Assembly: GCA_905234865.1 (NCBI GenBank)
Contig: CAJOJE010000004.1
Coordinates: forward strand, 62,001-126,000
Reading direction: 5' to 3'
Source of the DNA: Candidatus Gastranaerophilales bacterium
Lineage (GTDB): Bacteria > Cyanobacteriota > Vampirovibrionia > Gastranaerophilales > Gastranaerophilaceae
Length of the DNA: 64,000 nt
The notes under the pieces were generated by a model that did no database searches, was not told the origin of the DNA, and saw only the letters and a program-made list of their open reading frames with translations. Position numbers and translations under genes: made by a program. Positions 34,134-42,595 of the stretch are shown one piece after another. Each line of letters opens with the position of its first letter. Positions within the stretch are counted from its first letter, which is position 1.

Positions 34134-35861
34134 ATGTTGGAGTATTCAAAAAAGATGACGAACGAAGTATGTACAGGCGCACAAATTCTTTTAAAATCAC
34201 TTGTGAAAGAAGGGGTAAAAGAGATTTTCGGCTACCCCGGCGGCGTTATTTTAACGGTGTACGAAGCCCTGTATAACCAAAAAGACATTAAACACTACCT
34301 TGTTCGTCATGAACAAGCGGCAGTTCATGCGGCCGAAGGTTACGCAAGAGTTACGGGGCGCCCCGGAGTTGCTCTTGTAACGTCGGGACCGGGCGCCTGT
34401 AATACGGTAACGGGAATTGCAAACGCTTATTATGACGGCTACCCGATAGTTGTTTTTACGGGGCAGGTCGGATTAAATCAAATAGGAAACGACGCCTTTC
34501 AGGAAGCCGATGTTGTAGGAATTACACGTTCATGTTGCAAGCATAATTATTTGGTAAAAGACGTAAAAGATTTACAAAGAATAATAAAAGAAGCTTTCCA
34601 CATAGCAACAACGGGAAAGCCCGGTCCTGTCGTCGTCGATTTACCAAAGGATATTTTAACTCAAAAAACAACTTTTGATTACCCGAAAGAAGTTAAAATC
34701 GCAGGATATAACCCGAATTACAAAGGTCATCCGATTCAGATTTCAAAAGCATTAAAAATGTTGTCCGAAGCTCACAGGCCGATTATAATTTCAGGAGGCG
34801 GGGTTTTAACTTCAAGCGCACATGAAGAACTTTTAAAAGTCGCCAATATGTTAAAAACCCCTGTTTGTCATACTTTAATGGGAACCGGAACTTTCCCTGC
34901 AAATTCCGAGTTAGATTTAGGAATGCTCGGCATGCATGGGAATTTTTGGGCAAACCATGCAGTTTCTCATGCCGATGTTATTTTTGCACTCGGAACAAGG
35001 TTTAACGATAGAATAACAGGGTGCTTACAGCGCTTTGCAAGAGATGCGCATGTAATTCATGTTGATATTGACCCATGCTCCATTTCAAAAAACGTTAAAG
35101 CGGATATTCCGATTGTCGGCGACGTTAAAAATGTTTTAGAAGGCATGATATCGGAATTTGAAAAAACAAACCCGAATATCTACGTTGAAGATAAAAATAA
35201 TTGGCTCAATCAAATTGAAGAATGGAAAAGAAACAGAGCGGTCGTAAAATCGCCGGAAGGAAAACTTTCCGCAATTGATGTTATAAATAAATTGTATGAA
35301 ATGACAAAAGAATATGACCCGATTGTATGTACGGAAGTAGGGCAGCACCAAATGTGGACGGCGCAAAACTTTAAATTCAATAAACCCAGACGTCTTGTAA
35401 CATCGGGCGGGTTGGGCACCATGGGTTTCGGTTTTCCTGCCGCAATGGGTGCTTGTGCGGCATACCCCGATAAATTGGTTTTAAACATCGCAGGTGACGG
35501 CTCAATTCAGATGAACATACAAGAAATGGCGACTTGCGCCGATTACGGATTTAAAGTTATTAATTGCATTATTGATAACGGATATTTGGGCATGGTTCGT
35601 CAATGGCAAGAAAAATTATTCCATGAGCATTATTCGGAAACAAAAATTTCTCACCCCGATTTTGTTAAACTCGCCGAAGCATACGGAGCTTTGGGCATAA
35701 GAATAGAAAAAGAAGAAGAAATCGAACCTGCGATTAAAAAAGCTATTGAGGCAAAATGCCCCGTCATACTTGATTTTGTAACAGAAAGTATGGAAATGGT
35801 TTATCCTTGGGTTCTTGCGGGCGAACCACTTACAAAAGTATTATTATCTAACGATTGCTAA
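34134..35861 (+). CDS. ilvB: Acetolactate synthase, large subunit
   Basis: The 575-residue ThDP enzyme makes acetolactate or acetohydroxybutyrate for branched-chain amino acids. Blocks are FGYPGGVILTVYEAL with the following RHEQAAVHAAEGYAR, SGPGACNTVTGIANAY, and the ThDP-binding motif GDGSIQMNIQEMATC ending in IDNGYLGMVRQW. An ATG at 34155 (MTNEVCTG) matches the usual N-terminus and has GGAG 12 bases upstream; the first ATG at 34134 has only a very close AGG, so the true start may be 34155. A TATAAT box at 34111-34116 is nearby. ilvN follows after 12 bases. Confidence 0.96.
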   Translation: MLEYSKKMTNEVCTGAQILLKSLVKEGVKEIFGYPGGVILTVYEALYNQKDIKHYLVRHEQAAVHAAEGYARVTGRPGVALVTSGPGACNTVTGIANAYYDGYPIVVFTGQVGLNQIGNDAFQEADVVGITRSCCKHNYLVKDVKDLQRIIKEAFHIATTGKPGPVVVDLPKDILTQKTTFDYPKEVKIAGYNPNYKGHPIQISKALKMLSEAHRPIIISGGGVLTSSAHEELLKVANMLKTPVCHTLMGTGTFPANSELDLGMLGMHGNFWANHAVSHADVIFALGTRFNDRITGCLQRFARDAHVIHVDIDPCSISKNVKADIPIVGDVKNVLEGMISEFEKTNPNIYVEDKNNWLNQIEEWKRNRAVVKSPEGKLSAIDVINKLYEMTKEYDPIVCTEVGQHQMWTAQNFKFNKPRRLVTSGGLGTMGFGFPAAMGACAAYPDKLVLNIAGDGSIQMNIQEMATCADYGFKVINCIIDNGYLGMVRQWQEKLFHEHYSETKISHPDFVKLAEAYGALGIRIEKEEEIEPAIKKAIEAKCPVILDFVTESMEMVYPWVLAGEPLTKVLLSNDC

Positions 35862-35873
35862 GGAAAGAAAAAA

Positions 35874-36380
35874 ATGACAAATTTTCATACAATATCAATA
35901 CTCGTTTCAAATGAGTCCGGTGTTTTATCAAGAATAGTCGACCTTTTTTCAGGCAGAGGCTACAATATAGAAAGTCTTACGGTAGCTCCTACGATAGACA
36001 GACTTTTTTCAAGAGTAACAATCGTAACCGACGGAGACGAAGCGGCAATAGAGCAAATCAACAAACAACTGAACAGAGTTGTTCCCGTTATTAAAGTTGC
36101 CGATTTAAACATTGGAGAATCCGTCGAAAGAGAGATAGCGCTGGTTAAAATTCAAGTTAAAGATGAAGAAAAAAGCGATATTTTAAGAATAGCAGAAGCG
36201 ACAAATTCCAAAATTATCGACGTAACGGATAAAACGTATATTCTGCAAGCAATCGGCGATGAAAAACAAATTCAGGCACTTGTTGAAATGGTAAGGCCGT
36301 ATTCGGTTAAAGAATTTGTAAGAAGCGGAAAAGTCGCAATTTCAAGAAACAGCCAATTTTCAAATATTAAAAATTTATGA
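35874..36380 (+). CDS. ilvN: Acetolactate synthase, small regulatory subunit
   Basis: The 168-residue subunit activates IlvB and gives valine feedback. The N-terminal ACT domain reads TISILVSNESGVLSRIVDLFSGRGYNIESL, split over the valine-binding turn, and the C-terminal domain ends MVRPYSVKEFVRSGKVAISR, both typical. AGGAAAG lies before the ATG. It is the second gene of an ilvBN operon ended by a terminator at 36402. Confidence 0.96.
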   Translation: MTNFHTISILVSNESGVLSRIVDLFSGRGYNIESLTVAPTIDRLFSRVTIVTDGDEAAIEQINKQLNRVVPVIKVADLNIGESVEREIALVKIQVKDEEKSDILRIAEATNSKIIDVTDKTYILQAIGDEKQIQALVEMVRPYSVKEFVRSGKVAISRNSQFSNIKNL

Positions 36381-36401
36381 TTAAAATGTTATTATATCTT
36401 T

Positions 36402-36432
36402 AAAAAAGAGGTTTTTTATAAGCCTCTTTTTT
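36402..36432 (+). terminator. Intrinsic terminator after ilvN
   Basis: AAAAAAGAGG (36402-36411) pairs with CCTCTTTTTT (36423-36432) and supplies the T run. Confidence 0.88.
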
Positions 36433-36590
36433 GTTTGCAAACAAAAATAAATTTTAATTCGCCGCAAAATGCTCTTAAAAGAGTTCCTGACAGCTTAGAA
36501 AACCATTACCTTTATGTTTAACATTGTAAGTAATATCAAAAAACTTGTAAAACCGCTAAAAAACATCTAAAGGACTTTTTTGGAAAAACA
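36433..36590. other. Noncoding AT-rich stretch
   Basis: Between the ilvN terminator and the tRNA-Val tail remnant no gene is visible. A short palindrome GTTTGCAAAC begins it. I see no promoter or RNA that I can support. Confidence 0.4.
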
Positions 36591-36672
36591 GGCAATTGCA
36601 GACTTGAACCTCTAAACGCCATAAAGCGTTTATGCATTTTTGCACATAATCCCGCAATCGGCATTGTGGGGG
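36591..36672 (-). repeat. tRNA-tail element downstream of tRNA-Val
   Basis: Read on the minus strand after the tRNA terminator, bases 36672-36657 are complementary to the tRNA anticodon arm and variable loop (15 of 16 bases, complement of 36746-36761). Then comes a 7-bp hairpin TAAACGC/GCGTTTA (36613-36632) and a decayed sense copy of the T arm at 36611-36601 (11 exact bases, offset 130 from the tRNA), with partial similarity continuing to 36591. The order equals that found after tRNA-Glu and tRNA-Pro. Confidence 0.75.
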
Positions 36673-36683
36673 AATATATAAAA

Positions 36684-36715
36684 TTAAAAGACAAGCCGTA
36701 AAACTTGTCTTTTAA
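36684..36715 (-). terminator. Intrinsic terminator after tRNA-Val
   Basis: A perfect 12-bp stem (36684-36695 with 36704-36715; core AAAAGACAAG) follows the CCA with no gap. The T run is partly inside the stem. Confidence 0.8.
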
Positions 36716-36791
36716 TGGTGGGCGATACGGGACTTGAACCTGTGACCCCCACAATGTCGATGTGATGCTCTACCAACTGAGCTAATCGCCC
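36716..36791 (-). tRNA. tRNA-Val(GAC)
   Basis: The acceptor stem GGGCGAT/ATCGCCC, D arm GCTC/GAGC, anticodon stem TCACA/TGTGG and encoded ACCA are clear in 76 bases. The loop reads TCGACAT, so the anticodon is GAC but position 33 is C instead of the nearly universal U. The T stem has an A51/C63 mismatch. It is probably functional but divergent. Confidence 0.9.
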
Positions 36792-36827
36792 TTAATATTG
36801 AGGTCAAAACCATTTTATCATAAAAAA

Positions 36828-38126
36828 TTAAATTTTACCATACAAATCATAATCCGAATATGAAGTAATTTCAACATCAAAAATATCTCCGGGGGTTAAA
36901 ATTTCATTAGTGTCAATATAAATTAACCCGTCAACATCCGGAGCATCTTTATATGTCCTTGCGATTGCAAGCCTGTCCGATTGAACGATTTCTATAATTG
37001 AAGGAATTTTTTTCCCGACCAGAGCAGAATTTATTTCGTTTGAAATTCCTTTTTGAAGCGCCAAAATTTCATTTTTCCTCTTTTCTTTTATTCTTTTTGG
37101 TACTTGTGGCTTAAGATTATACGCATACGTTTCTTTTTCTTTGGAAAATTCAAAAACGCCGAGCCTGTCAAACCTTGTTTTTTCAACAAATTTATAAAGA
37201 TGTTCAAAATGCTTGCCGCTTTCTGTGGGATATCCCGTTATTAAAGTTGTCCTTACGGCAAGATTATCTATTTCATCCCTCAATTTTGAAACAAATTCAT
37301 ACCCGTCAATAACGGGGCGGCGCATAGCTTTTAAAATATCGGGGTGAGAATGCTGCAAGGGAACATCGACGTATTTTACAAGTCGGTCAATTTTTTTATA
37401 CGCTTCAATCAACCCTTTTGTGAAATTTGTAGGATAAGTATACAAAACTCTTATCCAGTTTAGATTTTTAATTTTATCAAGCTCAAATAAAAGTTTATCC
37501 AAAGAAGGCTTATTATAAAGGTCAATACCGTAACTTGACGTATCTTGAGCAATTAAAATAATTTCGCTCACGCCCTTATCAGCCATATTTTTAGCTTCTT
37601 CAACAATATTTTCAATCGGTCTTGAAACGTACGGACCTCTTAATTTCGGAATAACGCAATATCCGCAAGAATAATTACACCCTTCCGCTATTTTTATGTA
37701 AGAGGATGAACCGACGGTAATTTGCGCTCTTTTTGTTGTTTCGGGATAGGCGCAAAGGGGTTTTTCCGTCACATAGTAAAATTCTTTTCCTCTTTTTATA
37801 AGCCCCGCAATTTTATCAATGTCCGACGTTCCGATAAATCCGTACGCTTCCGAAATTAATTTTTTTAAATGTTTTTTATGTTTTTGAGGCAAACAACCCG
37901 TTATAATAACTTTTTTACCCATTTCAATCATATCAAAAATAGATTTAACGCTTTCTTGTTCCGCATCGAAAATAAACGAACAAGTATTTACAATAACATA
38001 TTCAACATCAGGATTATAAGCATCAAGTGTAACTTCAAACCCTTCTTCAATAAGTTTTCCGGAAATTAATTCCGTATCAATTAAATTTTTTGCGCACCCA
38101 TGGTGGACTATACCGATTTTTTTCAT
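36828..38126 (-). CDS. rimO: Ribosomal protein S12 methylthiotransferase RimO
   Basis: The 432-residue enzyme adds a methylthio group to an Asp of ribosomal protein S12. The N-terminal cluster domain has three Cys in HHGCAKN, NTCSFI and TGCLPQ; the radical SAM domain has EGCNYSCGYCVIPKLRGPY; the C-terminal TRAM domain ends near VEITSYSDYDLYGKI. The paralogue MiaB has a different cluster-domain start, so RimO is the better call. It lies directly upstream of nothing else on this strand. Confidence 0.94.
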   Translation of the reverse strand: MKKIGIVHHGCAKNLIDTELISGKLIEEGFEVTLDAYNPDVEYVIVNTCSFIFDAEQESVKSIFDMIEMGKKVIITGCLPQKHKKHLKKLISEAYGFIGTSDIDKIAGLIKRGKEFYYVTEKPLCAYPETTKRAQITVGSSSYIKIAEGCNYSCGYCVIPKLRGPYVSRPIENIVEEAKNMADKGVSEIILIAQDTSSYGIDLYNKPSLDKLLFELDKIKNLNWIRVLYTYPTNFTKGLIEAYKKIDRLVKYVDVPLQHSHPDILKAMRRPVIDGYEFVSKLRDEIDNLAVRTTLITGYPTESGKHFEHLYKFVEKTRFDRLGVFEFSKEKETYAYNLKPQVPKRIKEKRKNEILALQKGISNEINSALVGKKIPSIIEIVQSDRLAIARTYKDAPDVDGLIYIDTNEILTPGDIFDVEITSYSDYDLYGKI

Positions 38127-38191
38127 ATATCTTTTTTAACAAAAAAAAATTTTTTAGGCAATTATTACACGGAAATTGTTTTATTTTAAAT

Positions 38192-38482
38192 ATGAGCATT
38201 AACGGTCTGACAACAAATACAATTTGCAATCAATATCCCCCGAAAAGACTTGATACGGCTTCGGAGCTTGTGGGATTTGACATTGATAAATATGTTTTTG
38301 AAGATACTTTTGAAAAAAGTGAATATAACCCTCTTCCCACAAACAATTTTGATCAGGGAAACCCGTTGACAAGAAACGTTGATTCAAATAAAAAAGCAGG
38401 ACTGCTGGCTCTTGGAGCCTTGGCGGTAGGAACAATCGCCGCTATTAAATTCGGAAAAAACATAAACATTAAAAAACCGTAA
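38192..38482 (+). CDS. Small hypothetical protein with C-terminal membrane helix
   Basis: I do not recognise this protein. Starting at the ATG at 38192 gives 96 residues; the longer frame from 38090 would overlap rimO and adds Phe/Lys-rich sequence. The N-terminal 60 residues are polar (MSINGLTTNTICNQYPPK), and a hydrophobic stretch AGLLALGALAVGTIAAIKFG near the C-terminus is followed by a Lys-rich end, suggesting a tail-anchored protein facing the cytoplasm. The ribosome site is weak. It precedes a secreted protein on the same strand. Confidence 0.5.
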   Translation: MSINGLTTNTICNQYPPKRLDTASELVGFDIDKYVFEDTFEKSEYNPLPTNNFDQGNPLTRNVDSNKKAGLLALGALAVGTIAAIKFGKNINIKKP

Positions 38483-38546
38483 TTTATTTAGCCCAAAACT
38501 TTTTGATTTTGTTGAATTTTTAGGAAAAACCATTATATTTAAAAGT

Positions 38547-39170
38547 ATGAAACACTTACTTATTGTTTTTGTTATATTGGTTTTTCAAAATATTACTTAT
38601 GCCGCAATCGATGATAACATTGATTACGACTTTATAAATAATGTATTCTCAAACCCAAACCCGACAACAAACAAAGATTTTGAAAAGGTTATGCAGGAAT
38701 ATGAGGCGCCAAAAAAAGAAGGCTTTTTAAAAAGGATGTATAAATTTTTTGACAGCGATAAAGTAAAATATGATACTGCGTTTAAAACAAAATACGAAAA
38801 TTCAAGCAATCAGCCCGCAAGGTTAAAAAATGTCCAAAACGACATGCCGACAATCATGATTAGCGCAAATTCGGAAGATTCAAGCGGTAATTTTGTGCAA
38901 ACGGGATATTATCAGGTAAAACACAAAAAAAATGACGACGGCACATACAGGCTTGAATTATATCAAGGTTCAAACAATTTAATTGCAACTTTGGTTGCAC
39001 ACCAAATTAAAGAAGATGAAAAATCGACGACAATAATGTACGCAAGAAGCGAAAGCACAAATAACGGTTTTATTAAAGTATTTTACGGCAATTTAGACGT
39101 TACCCTGCTCGGATATTTAAAAATAAAAGAAGAATCCGATATGGCGCTTGAACCCGTTTATACGTTTTAA
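38547..39170 (+). CDS. Secreted hypothetical protein
   Basis: The 207-residue product has a clean signal peptide (MKHLLIVFVILVFQNITYA, cut before AIDDN). The mature part has a charged helical section (residues about 25-75) and a beta-rich C-terminal half with TYRLELYQGSNNLIATLVAH and EKSTTIMYARSES, resembling small periplasmic beta-sandwich proteins. No family can be named. It lies between a small membrane-anchored protein and a glycosyltransferase, all on the plus strand but with gaps of 60-70 bases. Confidence 0.65.
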   Translation: MKHLLIVFVILVFQNITYAAIDDNIDYDFINNVFSNPNPTTNKDFEKVMQEYEAPKKEGFLKRMYKFFDSDKVKYDTAFKTKYENSSNQPARLKNVQNDMPTIMISANSEDSSGNFVQTGYYQVKHKKNDDGTYRLELYQGSNNLIATLVAHQIKEDEKSTTIMYARSESTNNGFIKVFYGNLDVTLLGYLKIKEESDMALEPVYTF

Positions 39171-39239
39171 TACACAGGTGCGTTTTATGTTGCCCTGAGT
39201 GTTAATTTTTGGTATCATTGAAGCGAAAGAGGAGCTAAA

Positions 39240-40031
39240 ATGATAAACGGAAAAAAGATAGTAGTTGTCATGCCTGCATACAACGCCGAAAAAACGCTTG
39301 AAATCACATATAATGAAATTTATAAAGATTTTGTAGATAAAGTTATTCTTGTGGACGATAATTCTTCCGACAACACAAAAGAAATTGCAAAAAAATTAAA
39401 CATAACAACAATTGTTCATAAAGAAAATTTAGGATACGGCGGAAATCAAAAATCCTGCTATCTTGCAGCTTTAAAAGAAGGTGCCGACATTGTCATTATG
39501 GTTCATCCCGATTATCAATACACCCCAAAACTCGTTCCCGCAATCGCTTCGATGATAGCTTTCGGCGAATACGACGCAGCCATTGCTTCAAGAATGCTCG
39601 GAAATTCCGCAATAAAAGGCGGTATGCCTTTATATAAATTCATTTCAAACAGGTGTCTTACAACATTCCAAAACATTCTTATGGGTCAAAAATTGTCCGA
39701 ATATCATACCGGTTTTAGAGCATTCAGCAGAAAAGTTCTGGAAACTCTTCCCCTTAAAGATTGTGACAATGATTTTATTTTTGATAACGAAATGCTTGCT
39801 CTGGCTTTTTATTACGGTTTTACCGTCGGAGAAATCTCATGTCCCACAAAATACTTCCCCGATGCAAGCTCAATCAATTTAAAGCGTTCTATTAAATACG
39901 GTTTGGGGGTGCTTGACGTTAGTTTAAATTATCTTCTTGCAAGACTTTCAATATACAAATCAAAAATTTTCAAAAAAAATGCCGCAAAACTTAATATTAA
40001 CGACGAAATTGAATATTATTACAACAACTGA
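39240..40031 (+). CDS. Family 2 glycosyltransferase
   Basis: The 263-residue GT-A enzyme resembles dolichol/polyprenyl-phosphate mannosyl- or glucosyltransferases. The nucleotide-sugar part has VVVMPAYNAEKTLE and ILVDDNSSDNT; the metal motif usually written DxD is HPDYQY here; the acceptor region has YHTGFRAFSRK and the end ARLSIYKSKIF. There is no membrane helix. GAGGAG lies 6 bases before the ATG. It could supply polyprenyl-linked sugars to GT-C enzymes such as the one at 6152, but that is inference. Confidence 0.85.
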   Translation: MINGKKIVVVMPAYNAEKTLEITYNEIYKDFVDKVILVDDNSSDNTKEIAKKLNITTIVHKENLGYGGNQKSCYLAALKEGADIVIMVHPDYQYTPKLVPAIASMIAFGEYDAAIASRMLGNSAIKGGMPLYKFISNRCLTTFQNILMGQKLSEYHTGFRAFSRKVLETLPLKDCDNDFIFDNEMLALAFYYGFTVGEISCPTKYFPDASSINLKRSIKYGLGVLDVSLNYLLARLSIYKSKIFKKNAAKLNINDEIEYYYNN

Positions 40032-40219
40032 CTAACATCGAACGTCTGTTAATTTTTTCCTGTCCTCTTTGAAAGATTATACCTTTTGAAATTTTTTCCA
40101 AGGTCAATCTAACGTCCTTGACAAGAACAGCCCTGCGGCAATATGAAAATATATAGAGAATGTGAGAGGAGATAAAAATCTAAAATCAAAACTTTTGAAT
40201 ATTTAGGTTTTATTTTTGT
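40032..40219. other. Intergenic region with terminator-like hairpin
   Basis: The region is AT-rich. A short stem CAAGG/CCTTG sits near 40102-40123, and near 40186-40213 an imperfect hairpin with AAAACTTTTG at its centre may end the minus-strand GGDEF/HD-GYP transcript. No coding potential is seen. Confidence 0.4.
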
Positions 40220-42097
40220 TTATGCACTGGTGGATAAACTGGGAGCAATTATAATAAATTGCCTTACAAGGTCCTTATCCCATTGAACGTCAGCGCCCAA
40301 TTTAAGTATTTCACACGCTTTTTCAACGCCGAGCCCCTTTCTGTACGGCCTATCGGATACAAGAGCATGAAACGCATCCGCAATTGCGACAATTCTTGCC
40401 GATAAGGGAATTTCTTCCCCTTTGAGCCCGTAAGGATAACCTGTTCCGTCATAATGTTCATGGTGATATTTAACCATAGGAATTAAATCTCTTAAAGACT
40501 CATTCGGTGCAAGAACCTTTTCCGCTCCGATAACGGGGTGTTGTTTCATGATTTCCCATTCTTCATCGGTAAGCCTTGAAGGTTTTCTTAAAACATTTTC
40601 GGGAATACCGATTTTTCCGATATCATGGAGCAAACCACCCAGTCTTATTCTTTCAACTTCAGCTTCCGGAAGTCCGATTGCTCTTGCGAGAGCTTCTGCG
40701 TATCTGGAAACAAAAGTTGAATGGCCTTTTGTGTATGTATCTTTTGCATCTATGGTGTTTGCAAGAGATGTTACAACATCAAGCAAGTGCGAACTTGAGA
40801 AAATTTGTTCATTGTGGAATTTGTTAATTAACTCATCCTCAAATTGCACACCTATTTGAGCATGTTTTTTGGTTAAAACTTCAGCAAAGCATTTAAGCGC
40901 TTCATCATCCCAGAAATTGTAATCTTCACTTGTAATTACTTTGCAATTTCCTGATTCTTGCGATTTACCCTTTGAAATATACATGGCTTGCTCGGCAAGA
41001 ATGAGAAGTTTTTCCTGATTTTCAGACGATGAGGGGTAAGAAGATATACCCATACTGACCCTTATCGGACCAACATCATCAATATATACGCAAGACAAAA
41101 TATACGAAAGATATTCCGCTATATATTTTGCTTCGCTAAGACTCGTATTCGGCATAACAACGACGATTTCATCTCCGCCGTAGCGCCCTGCAAAATCAGT
41201 ATTTCTGATATTTTGTTTAATTTTTTGCGCAACGGTCTTTATGACCTCATCGCCTCTTGCATGTCCTAAATCTCTGTTAATCTTTGAAATATTTGCAACA
41301 TCTGCTATAAGAACGGATAATTCTTGTTTTTTTCTGTCGCAAATTTGAATTTGATTGTGCAGTTCTTCCTGCAAGTGCTTATGATTAGCAAGCCCCGTTA
41401 AAGAATCCGTATCAGAATTTGTTTCTACAAGCTCGAGAAGATTTTTTGTCTGAACATAAAACGCAAGCATTGAAGATAACAACTGACAAAATTCAATCGT
41501 TGCCGCAGCATGGTAGTTACCTACTATATAAATTCCGACACATTCATCAAATACAACCATGGGAATAATTGCAGTTGAAGCATGGGTTTGATACCAGGAA
41601 CTCAAAAAGCCGGTATCTTGAGTTGTTAAAACTTTTTTTGTCTGAATTGCCCTAACTACGGGATTTTGATCATTTGTCATGATGATTTTTGTAGTATAGG
41701 TTGACCCGATTTTATCAATAAGCCTGATATTAACCGAGTTTGAATGCTTATTGTAAAGCCCGAGCGCCGTAAAGGCAACCTGAAACTTATTGACCAAAAT
41801 GTTGTTAAGCGCATAAAACAATTGTCCTACATCGTTTTTATTTGCAAATGCGTCATTTATAAAGCGCATTGTTTCTTGAAAACCGATGTTGACTTGCCTG
41901 ATTGCATGGTTTCTTTGCGAGCCTGCCGCATAGAGCCTGTTTGCCGAAGTTTTGGACCCTACGGGGATACCTCCCGTCATAATCGGATTTGTTAAAATCG
42001 AACCTAAAAACGGGCTCACGGACGAGGTTTTTTGTTCGTTTTGCGTATTCAAGGATGTATTTTGAACATCGCTTTTGGTGTGTTCATTCGCAGTCAC
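40220..42097 (-). CDS. GAF-like/GGDEF/HD-GYP cyclic-di-GMP signalling protein
   Basis: The 625-residue soluble protein has a polar, Ser/Thr-rich 60-residue start, a GAF-like sensor (about 70-230), a GGDEF domain (about 235-385) and an HD-GYP domain (about 430-610). GRYGGDEIVVV and an upstream RNTD inhibitory site mark the diguanylate cyclase; the second metal Asp of the usual DxD is Ala (ADVANISK), so cyclase activity may be weak. The phosphodiesterase has HDIGKIGIP, HHEHYDGTGYP and ADAFHALVSDRPYR, all intact. It would sense a ligand and set cyclic-di-GMP, perhaps controlling surface pili. Confidence 0.92.
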   Translation of the reverse strand: MTANEHTKSDVQNTSLNTQNEQKTSSVSPFLGSILTNPIMTGGIPVGSKTSANRLYAAGSQRNHAIRQVNIGFQETMRFINDAFANKNDVGQLFYALNNILVNKFQVAFTALGLYNKHSNSVNIRLIDKIGSTYTTKIIMTNDQNPVVRAIQTKKVLTTQDTGFLSSWYQTHASTAIIPMVVFDECVGIYIVGNYHAAATIEFCQLLSSMLAFYVQTKNLLELVETNSDTDSLTGLANHKHLQEELHNQIQICDRKKQELSVLIADVANISKINRDLGHARGDEVIKTVAQKIKQNIRNTDFAGRYGGDEIVVVMPNTSLSEAKYIAEYLSYILSCVYIDDVGPIRVSMGISSYPSSSENQEKLLILAEQAMYISKGKSQESGNCKVITSEDYNFWDDEALKCFAEVLTKKHAQIGVQFEDELINKFHNEQIFSSSHLLDVVTSLANTIDAKDTYTKGHSTFVSRYAEALARAIGLPEAEVERIRLGGLLHDIGKIGIPENVLRKPSRLTDEEWEIMKQHPVIGAEKVLAPNESLRDLIPMVKYHHEHYDGTGYPYGLKGEEIPLSARIVAIADAFHALVSDRPYRKGLGVEKACEILKLGADVQWDKDLVRQFIIIAPSLSTSA

Positions 42098-42245
42098 TTA
42101 ATTCTAACCTTCAAATATCTATTTTTCTTTTCTTTATATAAGTATTAAGTTCAAACAAGTAAATAATTGACATTTTCTAATCGAATTGTAAAGAAATTGT
42201 ATTGTTTCTTAACACTTGTATAAATTCCATTCCCATAACGAGTTA

Positions 42246-42530
42246 TTACATTATATGGTTTTTTGGAATAATTCGCAAGTCCTTTATTGAGTTTTTTTCA
42301 CCCGTTACGATTTGAATATTTTTCTTCGGAACGGAAAATTCTTCCGCAAGAATTTCTATTATCGCCTTATTTGCCTGTCCTTCAACGGGCTTTTTATTTA
42401 TTTTAACTTTAATCATTTGATTGTCAAAATTTTCTATTAAACATTTTTTTGCGCCCGCAACTGCTTTAACCTTAAAAGAAACGACTTCCCCGTTATTTAC
42501 TTTATTTTTTAATTCAGATAAAAAGTCCAT
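42246..42530 (-). CDS. DUF167/YggU family protein
   Basis: The 94-residue protein matches the YggU family: VSFKVKAVAGAKK, MIKVKINKKPVEGQANKAIIEILAEEF and NIQIVTGEKNSIKDLRI follow the family pattern closely (the usual PVDGKAN is PVEGQAN). The biochemical function of the family is unknown. It is divergent from the relA/spoT gene with about 65 bases between. Confidence 0.88.
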   Translation of the reverse strand: MDFLSELKNKVNNGEVVSFKVKAVAGAKKCLIENFDNQMIKVKINKKPVEGQANKAIIEILAEEFSVPKKNIQIVTGEKNSIKDLRIIPKNHIM

Positions 42531-42595
42531 AAAAATACTTTCAATAGTTTATTGTAAAAGATTAAAAAAAGTGTATTATCATTATAAGGCAAATA

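Noticed and set aside
38090-38191. N-terminal extension of the small protein ending at 38482
   Set aside because: It would overlap rimO by 37 bases and adds Phe/Lys-rich sequence; the internal ATG at 38192 is more plausible.
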